A DNA stretch of 64,000 nt. It comes from Acidithiobacillus caldus ATCC 51756. Its GTDB lineage: Bacteria; Pseudomonadota; Gammaproteobacteria; Acidithiobacillales; Acidithiobacillaceae. The stretch lies in NCBI RefSeq assembly GCF_000175575.2, contig NZ_CP005986.1:1746714-1810713 (forward strand), in the 5' to 3' direction. The stretch's first letter is position 1; each line of letters starts with the position of its first letter. The translations under genes and the position numbers were made by a program. Shown here in pieces: positions 25,300 through 33,834 of the stretch. The notes below the pieces were generated by a model that was given only the letters and a program-made list of their open reading frames with translations, was not told the DNA's origin and did no database searches.

Positions 25300-26316
25300 T
25301 TACACGGCTACGGCCATTCGATAGCTCTCTCCACGAGCCATCAGCACCCAGGCCGTGCGTACCGTTTTTGCTGCGAGGGCGACAGCCGCCTTTTGGATGC
25401 CGCGTCGTGCCACCAACGCTCGAATCCATTCAAAGCGTGGACCCCCTTTGTCACCCATATGGTGGATGACAGCCATCGCTCCCTGTACAAACAGGGTACG
25501 AAGATAGCTATCTCCATTTTTGGTGATCCTTCCCAACCGGGTCTTCCCCCCAGAACTCGATTGTCGGGGTACCAACCCCACCCAAGCAGCGAGTTCTCGG
25601 CCATTGCGAAAGAGCCTGGCATCCCCGACAGTTGCTACTATCGCGGTGGCGGTAACAGGTCCTACCCCAGGAATAGTGACTAGGCGCTGGGCCGTCTCTT
25701 CTCTAGCCAAGCGCGCGATCCTTTGGTCGCACTCCGCTAGTCGCTCGTTCAACCGCATCAAGTCCCCACGCAAGGCGGCGAAGATGCCAATGGCATCCAA
25801 AGGCATGTCAGCATCAGTAATCGCTTCCAGCAATCTTTGCGGGAATCTTGCCGCCCCTTGGGGGAGAACGATGCCGAACTCTTGTAAGAGACCTCGAATT
25901 CGGTTGATCAGCGCAGTGCGGTCCGCCTTGATGGACTCCCGCACTCGGTGCAGAGTCAGCACTGCCTGTTGTTCGGGTGTTTTGATGGCTACGAAACGCA
26001 TATTGGGGCGAGTCACGGCCTCACAGATGGCTTCGGCATCATTGGCATCGTTTTTTCCGCTCTTGCGGTAGGGTGCCACGAATTGGGGGGCGATCAGGCG
26101 CACAATGTGTCCCATCTCCGTAATCTTGCGAGCCCAATGGTGTGCGCCTCCGCACGCTTCCATCCCCACGAGGCAGGGTGACAAATTGACGAGCGTCTCC
26201 AAGAGTTTTCCCCGGGTAACCGTCTTCCTGAGCACAGTCCTGCCCTGCATATCCACACCGTGGATCTGAAATACGTTCTTTGCTAGATCAATACCGATGG
26301 TCGCAATCTCTTTCAT
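25300..26316 (-). CDS. IS110-family transposase (DEDD)
   Basis: 338 residues from ATG 26316 (AAGGAG nine bases upstream). The N-terminal RuvC-like domain starts TIGIDLAKNVFQIHGVD and contains the acidic residues of the DEDD site, with KNDANDAEAICEA as the conserved third motif. The C-terminal transposase_20 domain reads TIPGVGPVTATAIVATVGD, followed by GLVPRQSSSGG with the conserved Ser. Intact length for the family. IS110 elements use RNA-guided recombination through a bridge RNA encoded in a non-coding end; here the flanks (26317-26500 and 25041-25299) would be where to look. Confidence 0.92.
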   Translation of the reverse strand: MKEIATIGIDLAKNVFQIHGVDMQGRTVLRKTVTRGKLLETLVNLSPCLVGMEACGGAHHWARKITEMGHIVRLIAPQFVAPYRKSGKNDANDAEAICEAVTRPNMRFVAIKTPEQQAVLTLHRVRESIKADRTALINRIRGLLQEFGIVLPQGAARFPQRLLEAITDADMPLDAIGIFAALRGDLMRLNERLAECDQRIARLAREETAQRLVTIPGVGPVTATAIVATVGDARLFRNGRELAAWVGLVPRQSSSGGKTRLGRITKNGDSYLRTLFVQGAMAVIHHMGDKGGPRFEWIRALVARRGIQKAAVALAAKTVRTAWVLMARGESYRMAVAV

Positions 26317-26500
26317 GGAATGAAACTCCTTGTTCAATAGGCCCCCCCATCGTGGCATCTGACCACGGCTGGGGGAAGGAGACGTTCATCCCATTAGATT
26401 CGAGCATAGCTCCAGCGGGAGCGGACGTTCACACCTCCTCGTTCTTTGAATTTATATTGCGCAATACTTGTTCATACCCGAAGAGTCCAATACGACCATG

Positions 26501-27184
26501 TCAACCACAAGCACGTTGTTTCAGAATATCCATATCCAGAATGCGTAGGTGTCGGCCTTCAATGGCAATGATCCCCGCCTCCCGTAGTCGTCGCAGTACC
26601 CGGGACAGGGTTTCGGGCGTGATCCCGATGCGTCCGGCAATGGTTGCCTTCTTGGCCGGCAAGGTGACCCACCCCGGTCTGGCCTCCGCAGTCTGCCCCA
26701 ACTCCAGCAAATAATTGGCCACCCGGGCGTCTGCGGACTGGACACTGAACTGGCGCAACTCCTTTACCAAAAAGTGTAAACGCATGCTGAGCTGGGCAAG
26801 GATGCGGCGCATGAGTTGGGGATTGGCGTCCAGGGTGGCCACCACCGGCGCAAAAGGGATCCGCAATACCCGTACTGCCCCGCTGCAGCGCGCGCTGACT
26901 GGGTAGCGACCGCCCATGAAGGCCACCCCTTCGGCAAAGAGATCCCCAGCCTGCATGATTTCGACGACTTTTTCCTTGCCCTCGGCACTGCTGCTGACGA
27001 GTTCCACCACGCCCGATTCGAGCCAGAAAAAGTCCGCCGCAGGGCTCTGCTCCACAAAAAGCAGCGCTCCATCCTCCCAATTCTCCATGTGGGTAGATGG
27101 CAAAAGCGCATTGAGTAACGCGGGCGGCCAGGCACTGAAAATCGGCTGTTGACGCAACCGTGCGGCCAAGTCGGAAAGTTCCAC
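26501..27184 (-). CDS. Crp/Fnr-family regulator (Dnr/NnrR-like)
   Basis: 227 residues from GTG 27184 (GGAG five bases upstream; the frame is open further to 27313). A cyclic-nucleotide-binding-like beta barrel (30-130), a dimer helix, then a helix-turn-helix with TIAGRIGITPETLSRVLRRL. The E-x-x-S-R pattern (ETLSR) is the Fnr recognition helix that reads TTGAT half-sites. No Fnr-type N-terminal Cys cluster is present, which suggests a NO- or haem-responsive Dnr type. It is divergent from the globin gene, with a matching box between them, and could also control the nar region. Confidence 0.85.
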   Translation of the reverse strand: MELSDLAARLRQQPIFSAWPPALLNALLPSTHMENWEDGALLFVEQSPAADFFWLESGVVELVSSSAEGKEKVVEIMQAGDLFAEGVAFMGGRYPVSARCSGAVRVLRIPFAPVVATLDANPQLMRRILAQLSMRLHFLVKELRQFSVQSADARVANYLLELGQTAEARPGWVTLPAKKATIAGRIGITPETLSRVLRRLREAGIIAIEGRHLRILDMDILKQRACG

Positions 27185-27250
27185 GCGGGCTCCGGAAGGT
27201 TTGCTGGATTCCGGGCCGCATTCTACACGCGCAAGGGCTGCCCCAAAAAC

Positions 27251-27264
27251 TTGACACAGATCAA
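27251..27264. promoter_or_regulatory. Fnr/Dnr box between the regulator and globin genes
   Basis: TTGACACAGATCAA fits the consensus TTGAT-N4-ATCAA with one mismatch. It lies 67 bases before the regulator start and 77 before the globin start, suitable for control of both divergent genes. Confidence 0.75.
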
Positions 27265-27340
27265 GGACGCCACCATGCCAGCGGCGCAGACTCGTTCCTG
27301 CCGTTTGCGGCAAGGCTAGGCAGCATTACAGGAGCGAACT

Positions 27341-27805
27341 ATGACCATCGACATCGATTTGATCAAAAGCAGCGGTAAGGCCGTACAGGATCTGGGGGTG
27401 CAGGTCGCCCAGCACTTTTACGACACCATGTTCAGCCACTACCCGGAAGTCCGCAAGATGTTCCCCGGCGACATGAGCGAACAACGGGTTCGTTTGTTCC
27501 ATTCCGTCATTCTCATCGCCAGCAACATCGACAATACCGATATGCTGGTTCCCTACCTCAAGGAGTTGGGGGTGGGACACATCCGCTACGATACCCGTCC
27601 TGAGCACTATCCCATCGTCGGCAAAAGTCTGCTGCTGACCCTCAAGCACTTCTTGGGACCGGCTTGGACGACGGCCATGGCGGAATCCTGGATCGAAGCC
27701 TATAACCTTGCCTCGACCATCTGCATCCAGGCGGCCGCCGAGGCCATGGCCCCGGAGCGTTACGTGCCCCTGGTCCTGGACGATGTTCCCCCGGTCACGC
27801 AGTGA
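27341..27805 (+). CDS. Single-domain bacterial haemoglobin (Vgb-like)
   Basis: 154 residues of globin fold. Phe in FYDTMFSHYPEVRKMFP (CD region) and the proximal His89 in PEHYPIVGKSLL are conserved as in Vitreoscilla haemoglobin. It would bind O2 or NO and, with a reductase, oxidise NO to nitrate. An Fnr/Dnr box is 77 bases upstream, and AGGAGCG precedes the ATG. The next gene on the strand encodes a ferredoxin-FAD-NAD(P)H reductase, the natural electron donor. No fused reductase domain, unlike Hmp. Confidence 0.9.
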   Translation: MTIDIDLIKSSGKAVQDLGVQVAQHFYDTMFSHYPEVRKMFPGDMSEQRVRLFHSVILIASNIDNTDMLVPYLKELGVGHIRYDTRPEHYPIVGKSLLLTLKHFLGPAWTTAMAESWIEAYNLASTICIQAAAEAMAPERYVPLVLDDVPPVTQ

Positions 27806-27874
27806 GCCCTCCCGCGTAAATCGGATGCGCTGGGTCCAGCCACGGGCCCAGCCCTAAAAACCCAGGAGTTTTTC

Positions 27875-28861
27875 ATGGAACATGAGGTCATTCTGGAGCC
27901 GTCCGGGCACCGTCTGCAGGTGCGGGAAGATCAATGCATCGTCGAGGCCGCCCTGGAGCAGGGCGTGGCCATCCACCACGGCTGCGGCAACGGCTCCTGC
28001 GGCGACTGCAAAGGACGGATCCTCAGCGGCGAGGGTGTGCAACTCCCGTTCATGCCGCTTCTGCTCACGCCGGAAGAGCGCGTCCATAAGCAGGCCATCC
28101 TTTGTAAACTCCAACCCCGCAGCGCCATGCGCATCGAAGCACAGGTGGATGGTGCTACCGAGCTGTGGACCGGGACGGTGATTTCCCTCCAGCGTCTGGC
28201 CAACACGGTAATGGAACTACGTTTGCGCTGCGATCGCCCCTATCCCTTTCGCGCCGGCCAATACGCACGGATCGCGGTCCCTGGTCAGGCAGGGCAATGG
28301 CGCTCCTACTCCATGGCCAGCCTCCCCGACGAAGGCGAATTGGTCTTCCACATCCGTGCCGTGCCCAATGGGGCTTTCTCCGGATGGCTTTTCGAGCAGG
28401 CGCGGGTGGGGGATAGTCTCCAACTGGGTCCTGCTCAAGGGGAATTCATGCTCCAGAGGGATACGGAGCGGCCCTTGCTGTTGGTGGCCGCAGGCACGGG
28501 CCTGGCCCCCATCGAGGCTATCCTCAGGGAACGACGGCAACGGTCGTGGACGGCTCCCGTCTTCCTCTATTTCGGTACCCGACGCGTGGAAGATCTTTAT
28601 CACCTGGACTATCTTCAGGAGCTGGCCATTTCCTGGCCCGATCTCCATCTGGAGGTCTGCTGCTCCGATCCCGCTTTTTCTGGTTTCGCCGGACCCCGGC
28701 GTCTTTTGCCCAGCGTAGCTGAGCGTGGTCCATGGTCCGAACACGAGGTCTATCTCTGCGGCAGCCCCGGCATGATCGAAGCCGCAGTGGACCTTCTGCT
28801 CTCCCACGGCGTTTCCCATGAGCACATCCATTTTGACAGTTTTGCCCCCAGTGCCGGCTGA
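27875..28861 (+). CDS. [2Fe-2S]-FAD-NAD(P)H oxidoreductase
   Basis: 328 residues. A plant-type ferredoxin domain (1-90) has cluster Cys37, Cys42, Cys45 and Cys77 in HHGCGNGSCGDCKGRI and AILCKLQ. The FAD-binding barrel (100-200) contains RSYSMAS, the RxYS motif, and the NAD domain begins LLLVAAGTGLAPIEAIL. This is the layout of phenol hydroxylase P5 or CDP-glucoseen reductase-type proteins. It lies 69 bases after the globin gene and probably keeps it reduced for NO dioxygenation. AGGAG precedes the ATG. Confidence 0.86.
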   Translation: MEHEVILEPSGHRLQVREDQCIVEAALEQGVAIHHGCGNGSCGDCKGRILSGEGVQLPFMPLLLTPEERVHKQAILCKLQPRSAMRIEAQVDGATELWTGTVISLQRLANTVMELRLRCDRPYPFRAGQYARIAVPGQAGQWRSYSMASLPDEGELVFHIRAVPNGAFSGWLFEQARVGDSLQLGPAQGEFMLQRDTERPLLLVAAGTGLAPIEAILRERRQRSWTAPVFLYFGTRRVEDLYHLDYLQELAISWPDLHLEVCCSDPAFSGFAGPRRLLPSVAERGPWSEHEVYLCGSPGMIEAAVDLLLSHGVSHEHIHFDSFAPSAG

Positions 28862-28888
28862 AGTTTCGAGCGATCTGTGCCAGCGGCT

Positions 28889-29131
28889 TCAGGTATCCAG
28901 CAACTGCAGGACCTGGGAGAGCGGCTGCACGCCCACGGCTTTCAGGGCGCCGTCGATGACCACGGCCGGCACGGTTTTGATCCGTAGCCGGCTCACCACT
29001 TCCCGCCCGGCCTTATCGGCGACATCGAGAATTTCGAGATCCATAGGCCGTTTTTCGGCGGCCTCTTTCCAGATGATTTCCGCCTGGGGGCAACTCGGAC
29101 ACCACTTGGAAACGAGCAATTGTACTTTCAT
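28889..29131 (-). CDS. Small thioredoxin-like protein
   Basis: 80 residues from ATG 29131. CPSC at residues 11-14 in LVSKWCPSCPQAE, then the cis-Pro segment RIKTVPAVVIDGALK, a glutaredoxin/thioredoxin_3-type fold. Such proteins reduce small disulfides or pass electrons to other redox enzymes. It is convergent with the reductase gene and divergent from the hemerythrin gene, with 92 bases between. The ribosome site is weak (CAGGACG), and the in-frame extension to 29188 overlaps the hemerythrin side and has no similarity. Confidence 0.8.
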   Translation of the reverse strand: MKVQLLVSKWCPSCPQAEIIWKEAAEKRPMDLEILDVADKAGREVVSRLRIKTVPAVVIDGALKAVGVQPLSQVLQLLDT

Positions 29132-29223
29132 GGGGTTCGTCCTGTTCACACAAGAGCCGTCGTCTAGTCTAGACTTCTTGGATGTCATCTACCAACAACG
29201 CTGAGCAGCAAGGAGCAGCCACC

Positions 29224-29682
29224 ATGGCGCACGATATCGCCAACATTCTGCAGCAGGACCACGAACGTCTCGATCGCATGTTGGAAGACGCAGCCCAGGC
29301 CGTGCAAGACGCGCGCTGGGAAGAGGCGACAAAAACGCTGGAAAGCTTCCGCCGTGGCATCGTCGAGGGACACATGGCGGTGGAAGAAAGTCTGCTGTTT
29401 CCGGCCTTCGAGGCTTGGGAAGGCGGTGAGGATCATGCCCTGACGGCATTGTTGCGCAAAGGGCATCGCGATCTACAGGTGTTTTTCAGTGAGATGGCCG
29501 ACGCCATTACCGCCCACGACGCGGAAGAATTCGGCGATCTGCTGAGCACCGTGCAGACCATTCTCAAACAACACGATGCCAAGGAGGAGAGCGAGGTCTA
29601 TCCCCATCTGGCTGAGGCGGTAGCCGATGGCGGCGAATTGGCGGCAAAACGGTTGCTTGCGGGGCAGGAGCAAGGGTCATGA
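29224..29682 (+). CDS. Hemerythrin HHE-domain protein
   Basis: 152 residues from ATG 29224 (AAGGAG eight bases upstream). The di-iron ligands of the four-helix bundle are visible: DHERLDRML, EGHMAVEESLLFP, KGHRDLQVFF and KQHDAKEESEVYP. Hemerythrins bind O2 or NO, or repair iron clusters. The stop overlaps the ATG of a lipoyl-carrier gene (ATGA), an unusual pairing. The gene stands beside the globin and thioredoxin-like genes, in keeping with nitrosative or oxygen stress. Confidence 0.88.
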   Translation: MAHDIANILQQDHERLDRMLEDAAQAVQDARWEEATKTLESFRRGIVEGHMAVEESLLFPAFEAWEGGEDHALTALLRKGHRDLQVFFSEMADAITAHDAEEFGDLLSTVQTILKQHDAKEESEVYPHLAEAVADGGELAAKRLLAGQEQGS

Positions 29683-30125
29683 GCGAATTTCGTGGCTGCG
29701 AGCTGCCGGAGGAACTGTTCTATGATCTGGATTATGTCTGGGTACGCCCCGAGGGCGAGGGGATCTTCACCCTTGGCGTGACCGATCCCGCCCAAACGAT
29801 GTCCGGACGCCTGCAAAAGGCGCGCATCAAAAAGCTTGGCACCAAAATCGACGCGGGCAGACACGTCGCGACCCTGGAGAGCGGCAAGTGGGCCGGTGGC
29901 GTTCCTGTTCCCTTCGCCGGCGAAGTCGTCGATCGCAACGATGCCCTCATCACCGATCCCCACCTCATCAACATCGACCCCTATGGCGATGCCTGGATCG
30001 CGCGTGTCCGTGCCGACGACCCGGAGCATGCCCTGGATACGCTCCACACCGGCGTCGAGGCCATCGAAGCGCTCAAGGCCTGGATTCAGCGCTACGACGT
30101 TCAGTGTATGCGCTGTTCCGACTGA
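29679..30125 (+). CDS. GcvH-like lipoyl carrier protein (LbpA-like)
   Basis: 148 residues. The biotinyl/lipoyl hammerhead fold ends strand four with ATLESGKWAGG, where Lys70 would carry lipoate, and VPVPFAGEVVDRNDALI is the following sheet. The N-terminal FYDLDYVWVRPEGEG and the LINIDPYGDAWIARV segment are shared with GcvH. No glycine cleavage genes are nearby. Sulfur oxidisers with an sHdr pathway use separate GcvH-like LbpA proteins as sulfur carriers, which would suit this organism. That assignment is inferred. It overlaps the hemerythrin gene by four bases. Confidence 0.8.
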   Translation: MSEFRGCELPEELFYDLDYVWVRPEGEGIFTLGVTDPAQTMSGRLQKARIKKLGTKIDAGRHVATLESGKWAGGVPVPFAGEVVDRNDALITDPHLINIDPYGDAWIARVRADDPEHALDTLHTGVEAIEALKAWIQRYDVQCMRCSD

Positions 30126-30127
30126 TC

Positions 30128-31045
30128 GTGGGCTATTTCTCTCTCCATCCCAGCCCACCCTTCCGCCTGGACCTCACGGTTTGGGGATTGCGCCGTCAGG
30201 CCCACAATGCGATGGACGTCTGGGAGCAGGACGCCTACCTACGTACCTGGAACTATGGAGAGACACGGCTGGCCCTGCGCTTGTGGCAAACCCGAGGTGT
30301 GGAGGAGCCCATGCTCGAGGGAGAAATTTACGCAGGCCCCGATGACGACCGTGCCATCGCCTGGGTGTGCGAACGCCTGCAGTGGATTCTCGGCCTCGAT
30401 CGTGACCTGACCCCCTGGTATGTCTTCGCGGCCGAGGACCCGCGCCTGGCGAGCCTCCGCGAGCGTTACCGAGGATTTCGCCCGCCGCGCTTTGACTCCC
30501 TCTATGAGGGACTCATCAATGCCGTCGCCTGCCAACAGGTGAGCCTGCAGGTAGGCATCCTCTTGCTCAATCGCTTGTGTCGGGTCTGCGAAGGGGATAG
30601 TGGGGGCCTAAATCAAACCCTTCTTTTTCCAACCCCCCAGCAACTTTTGGAGCAAGAGCCGGAGTTATTGCGAAGCCTGGGCTTCAGCCGGCAAAAAGTG
30701 CGGGGCTTACGCGCCGTGGCGGAGGCCGCCCGCGCTGGCGATTTGGACGAAAGGGCGTGGCAAGGAATGCCCGCAGAAGCGATCCGGGAACGATTGACGC
30801 AGATCCCCGGAATCGGACGCTGGTCGGCGGAATATGTGCTTCTGCGGGCCTTGGGCCGCCTCGATATATTTCCCGGCGACGATGTAGGCGGACGCAAGGG
30901 TCTCCTGCGCTGGCTCGGCGCTGAGGCAAGGGCTGTCGGCTACGAAGACACCCTGGCCCATCTGAAAGCCTGGGCACCCTTTGCGGGTATGGTATATTTT
31001 TTCATGCTGTTACGCCGCTTGGAGGAAGCGGGCTACATCGCTTGA
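30128..31045 (+). CDS. DNA-3-methyladenine glycosylase II (AlkA-like)
   Basis: 305 residues from GTG 30128, two bases after the lipoyl-carrier stop. An N-terminal AlkA-like beta domain (1-110) is followed by the HhH-GPD domain: the hairpin LTQIPGIGRWSAEYVLLRAL and catalytic Asp in DIFPGDDVGG. It removes alkylated bases in base excision repair. There is no fused Ada domain and no iron-sulfur loop at the C-terminus. No Shine-Dalgarno sequence is seen ahead of the GTG; translation probably depends on the upstream gene. Confidence 0.85.
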   Translation: MGYFSLHPSPPFRLDLTVWGLRRQAHNAMDVWEQDAYLRTWNYGETRLALRLWQTRGVEEPMLEGEIYAGPDDDRAIAWVCERLQWILGLDRDLTPWYVFAAEDPRLASLRERYRGFRPPRFDSLYEGLINAVACQQVSLQVGILLLNRLCRVCEGDSGGLNQTLLFPTPQQLLEQEPELLRSLGFSRQKVRGLRAVAEAARAGDLDERAWQGMPAEAIRERLTQIPGIGRWSAEYVLLRALGRLDIFPGDDVGGRKGLLRWLGAEARAVGYEDTLAHLKAWAPFAGMVYFFMLLRRLEEAGYIA

Positions 31046-31144
31046 AACTCAGAAGCATGCTACGATCATACCACGCTCGTATGGCGCGTAACTTGCGACG
31101 AAGCGCGCGGGTAGTGAACAGAGAGAACTGCAGAGGGATCCCTG

Positions 31145-31384
31145 GTGGCAAGCAACCCACGATTCCACATTGGTGATCGTGTGATCTGGAACTCAGAGGC
31201 CGGCTGGGTGACCGGAAAAATCATCGCGATTCACGAAAACGATTTCCCCGTTCATGGATATATCCATCATGCCACGCCCGACGCACCCCAGTATGCCATA
31301 CGTAGCGATAAAACTGAGCACGTGGCATATCATAAAGGGAGCGCCCTGCAGCGGTTGGAAGCCGGCGAATGTCCGTCTACCTGA
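31145..31384 (+). CDS. DUF2945 (HVA1/Tudor-like) small protein
   Basis: 79 residues from GTG 31145. FHIGDRVIWNSEAGWVTGKI and QYAIRSDKTEHVAYHKGSAL match the DUF2945 family, a single SH3/Tudor-like barrel of unknown role often induced by stress. GGATCC-rich sequence lies upstream and the ribosome site is poor. The 3' end overlaps the transporter gene by 16 bases, so the two are likely co-translated. Confidence 0.82.
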   Translation: MASNPRFHIGDRVIWNSEAGWVTGKIIAIHENDFPVHGYIHHATPDAPQYAIRSDKTEHVAYHKGSALQRLEAGECPST

Positions 31385-32430
31385 AGGCGTTTTCCTTTCG
31401 GCTCGATCTGGCTGCACAGGATTTGGCGCCAGCCTATTTTGCCTTGGTCATGGCCACCGGCGTGCTGTCTCTGACCAGTAACACCTTCGGTTTTCATCTT
31501 CTTGCCCGCTATCTTTTCATACTCAACATCTTCTTCTATAGCATCCTATGGATTCTTACCTTATGGAGATTCTTGTATTTTTCCAAGCGCTTGTGGAATG
31601 ACGTTCTCGACTATCAACGCGGCCCTGGATTTTTTTCTATGGTGGCCGCCTCCAGCGTGCTTGGCAGTCAATTTATTTCATTGGATGGATTTCATAGCGT
31701 CGCCCAGGGACTCTGGCTTTTTGGTGTTGTGCTGTGGTTGCTTTTGAATTACGGAATTTTTACGCTCTACACAATACGGGTGGACAAGCCCAAACTAGAA
31801 CACGGTATCAGTGGGATTTGGTTGCTTGCGGTGGTCGCAGTACAGTCCTTGGCCGTACTGGCGTTACAGCTGGATAGCCCGTGGAGCGCGTTGCATCGTC
31901 TGGAATACAACTTTATTGCGCTATCCTTATGGCTATGGGGAGGCATGCTATATATCTGGATTATGGTATTAATTTTTTATAGATACAACTTCTTCCGATT
32001 TTATGCAGAAGATCTGGTTCCACCCTACTGGATCAATATGGGTGCCATGGCTATTTCTACCTTGGCTGGCTCCTTGCTCATAGAACACGGGGGAAGTGCA
32101 TCTTACCTCCATTCCTTGCTTCCGTTTGTCAGAGGATTTACTGTTTTCTATTGGGCTGCAGGCAGTTGGTGGATACCGCTGCTGATTGCTCTAGAAGTCT
32201 GGCGTCACGGTCACCATGGCCTGCCCTTCCGGTACGATCCCCAGTATTGGGGCATGGTCTTTCCCTTGGGCATGTACAGTCTGGCCACGCATGACATGGC
32301 AAAGAGCATGACGCTGCCGTTCTTGCAGCCGATTTCCAGCTTCTTCTTTATCTTGGCCTGGTGTGCCTGGATATTTGTTGTCATCAGTATGCTACGACGC
32401 TATAGCGTGTCCATTGCCTCAAACTGGTAG
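31369..32430 (+). CDS. TDT/SLAC1-family transporter
   Basis: 353 residues with ten predicted membrane helices. The family signature begins LAPAYFALVMATGVLSLTS, and later helices contain WINMGAMAISTLAGS and PLGMYSLATHDMAKSM, matching the tellurite-resistance/dicarboxylate transporter superfamily (TehA, Mae1, sulfite exporter Ssu1). The substrate might be sulfite, nitrate or a C4 acid. In this setting sulfite is attractive but unproven. ATG 31369 overlaps the upstream small gene. Confidence 0.85.
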   Translation: MSVYLKAFSFRLDLAAQDLAPAYFALVMATGVLSLTSNTFGFHLLARYLFILNIFFYSILWILTLWRFLYFSKRLWNDVLDYQRGPGFFSMVAASSVLGSQFISLDGFHSVAQGLWLFGVVLWLLLNYGIFTLYTIRVDKPKLEHGISGIWLLAVVAVQSLAVLALQLDSPWSALHRLEYNFIALSLWLWGGMLYIWIMVLIFYRYNFFRFYAEDLVPPYWINMGAMAISTLAGSLLIEHGGSASYLHSLLPFVRGFTVFYWAAGSWWIPLLIALEVWRHGHHGLPFRYDPQYWGMVFPLGMYSLATHDMAKSMTLPFLQPISSFFFILAWCAWIFVVISMLRRYSVSIASNW

Positions 32431-32524
32431 ATTGCCAAGGCCCCAGAGTGGTAAGCGACCTGACGTGTAATCGTACCGCAAACCTGCGTGAACGACTGGG
32501 CAGCCATTCTTGTGGCATATGGGT

Positions 32525-33175
32525 CTAGTAATGTATGCCGGTCTCGCTGGAACGCGGATGCAAGCTCGCGTTTGCCGAAGGGCGTTGCGAGACCTCCACC
32601 AACCAATGCTGAAGCGCACAGAGATCCTCCGGAATCCCCAGCCCAACGCCATTACCGAAATCTACTGCGGCATAAAGCACGATATCTGCCACGGTAAAAC
32701 GCTGAGGCACGATGGTGGCGCGTTCGGACAACAGAGAATTCAACCAGTACATACCGTCGCGCATCAGCGTCGTGAGGCCAGGCACACATTCTGGGAGAAC
32801 AACCATGCGTTCTTGATACATGGTCAAGCCTTTTCCATAGTGAAAAGCGGCATAGAGGGGTTCGGTGATACGTCGCTCCACTCGCCGCTGCCACATTCGT
32901 GTTTCGGCTCGCTCTTGCGCGGTATTGCCAATGAGTGCGGGTTCCGGATGAATATCCTCCAGGTATTGAAAGATGGCACCGCTTTCTGCGAGCCAGAAGC
33001 CGTCATCTAGTTCCAACACCGGAACCTGGCCAGAAGGATTACGAGCCACGAACTCTGGCTTGCGATTCTCGCCCTTGTCGATATCTAGATCACGCATGGG
33101 AATAGTTATCCCCTTTTCGAGCAGAAACATACGTACTGCGCGTGGATTGGGGCGTGCGCCATGGTATAACAGCAT
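32525..33175 (-). CDS. Glutathione S-transferase
   Basis: 216 residues from ATG 33175 (GGAGG six bases upstream). The N-terminal thioredoxin-like domain reads MLLYHGARPNPRAVRMFLLE and NPSGQVPVLELDDG, and SGAIFQYLED binds the glutathione gamma-glutamyl group. The helical domain ends QRPSANASLHPR. Ser/Asn rather than Cys lies in the first loop (theta/beta-like). It ends a minus-strand group, 38 bases after the ferredoxin-cupin gene, and may use the same transcript from the hemerythrin promoter. Substrate unknown. Confidence 0.87.
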   Translation of the reverse strand: MLLYHGARPNPRAVRMFLLEKGITIPMRDLDIDKGENRKPEFVARNPSGQVPVLELDDGFWLAESGAIFQYLEDIHPEPALIGNTAQERAETRMWQRRVERRITEPLYAAFHYGKGLTMYQERMVVLPECVPGLTTLMRDGMYWLNSLLSERATIVPQRFTVADIVLYAAVDFGNGVGLGIPEDLCALQHWLVEVSQRPSANASLHPRSSETGIHY

Positions 33176-33213
33176 AGATAGCCTCCAGAATGTCGCTTTC
33201 GAAATGCCGAATC

Positions 33214-33834
33214 CTAGTGCCAAAAACTCAGATAGAAGCGCGTCGGCCCCATGAACTCTACGCGGTGGGGCACATCCGGTGGGATCCAGACCGAATCATC
33301 GGCTCGGAGAACCCAGTGGCGTCCGCTTCCGTCTTCCAGGCAGTAACGCAACGCCCCCTCCAATACGGTGAGCCTCCCCCAGACCCCCGCCTTGACGCGG
33401 TGGTTGTGTTGCAATCCCTTAGGAGCGGTAGCCTCTGTGAATTCCGGCGTGCGCTCCTGTTCGTGCATGGGCGTCTGGGGTTTTAGAAGTGGATCCATAT
33501 CGTCGTTTGCGCCCATATCCAAAAACTCCCTTTTTGGCATTACGTGTCGCCAGCGTTCAGCCTCTGGCAGAGCCGCTTTCTTTTGAATGATCACCGGCCA
33601 TATTTGGGCCAATTGCGCATTCAGTTCCAGATATCCTTCACTCCCGTCCGGCATATCGACATCGCGAAAGATAGCATCGACCGGACACTCTGCAACACAA
33701 AGCGTACAATCGATGCATTCGCAAGGGTCGATCACCAAAAAATTAGGCCCCTCATGAAAACAATCGACCGGACAAACCGTAACGCAATCCGTATATTTGC
33801 ACTGGATGCACGATTCCGTAACGACATGGGTCAT
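33214..33834 (-). CDS. Ferredoxin-cupin fusion protein
   Basis: 206 residues. Residues 1-105 are a 7Fe ferredoxin of FdxA type: [17 protein letters not shown] and [13 protein letters not shown] supply the 3Fe-4S and 4Fe-4S ligands, followed by the usual helical tail ([11 protein letters not shown]). Residues 125-206 are a DUF1971/TehB-like cupin ([20 protein letters not shown], then [18 protein letters not shown]). The two normally occur as separate proteins. There is no frameshift between them; the linker is about 20 residues. It overlaps the membrane protein gene by four bases. Confidence 0.85.
   Translation of the reverse strand: MTHVVTESCIQCKYTDCVTVCPVDCFHEGPNFLVIDPCECIDCTLCVAECPVDAIFRDVDMPDGSEGYLELNAQLAQIWPVIIQKKAALPEAERWRHVMPKREFLDMGANDDMDPLLKPQTPMHEQERTPEFTEATAPKGLQHNHRVKAGVWGRLTVLEGALRYCLEDGSGRHWVLRADDSVWIPPDVPHRVEFMGPTRFYLSFWH

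Noticed and set aside
24992-25324. 82-codon frame (25076-25324) as a gene
   Set aside because: No domain, no ribosome site, and it overlaps the end of the IS110 transposase.
29679-30125. Glycine cleavage system H protein
   Set aside because: No gcvT or gcvP is nearby and the gene is coupled to a hemerythrin; LbpA-like carrier preferred, though not proven.
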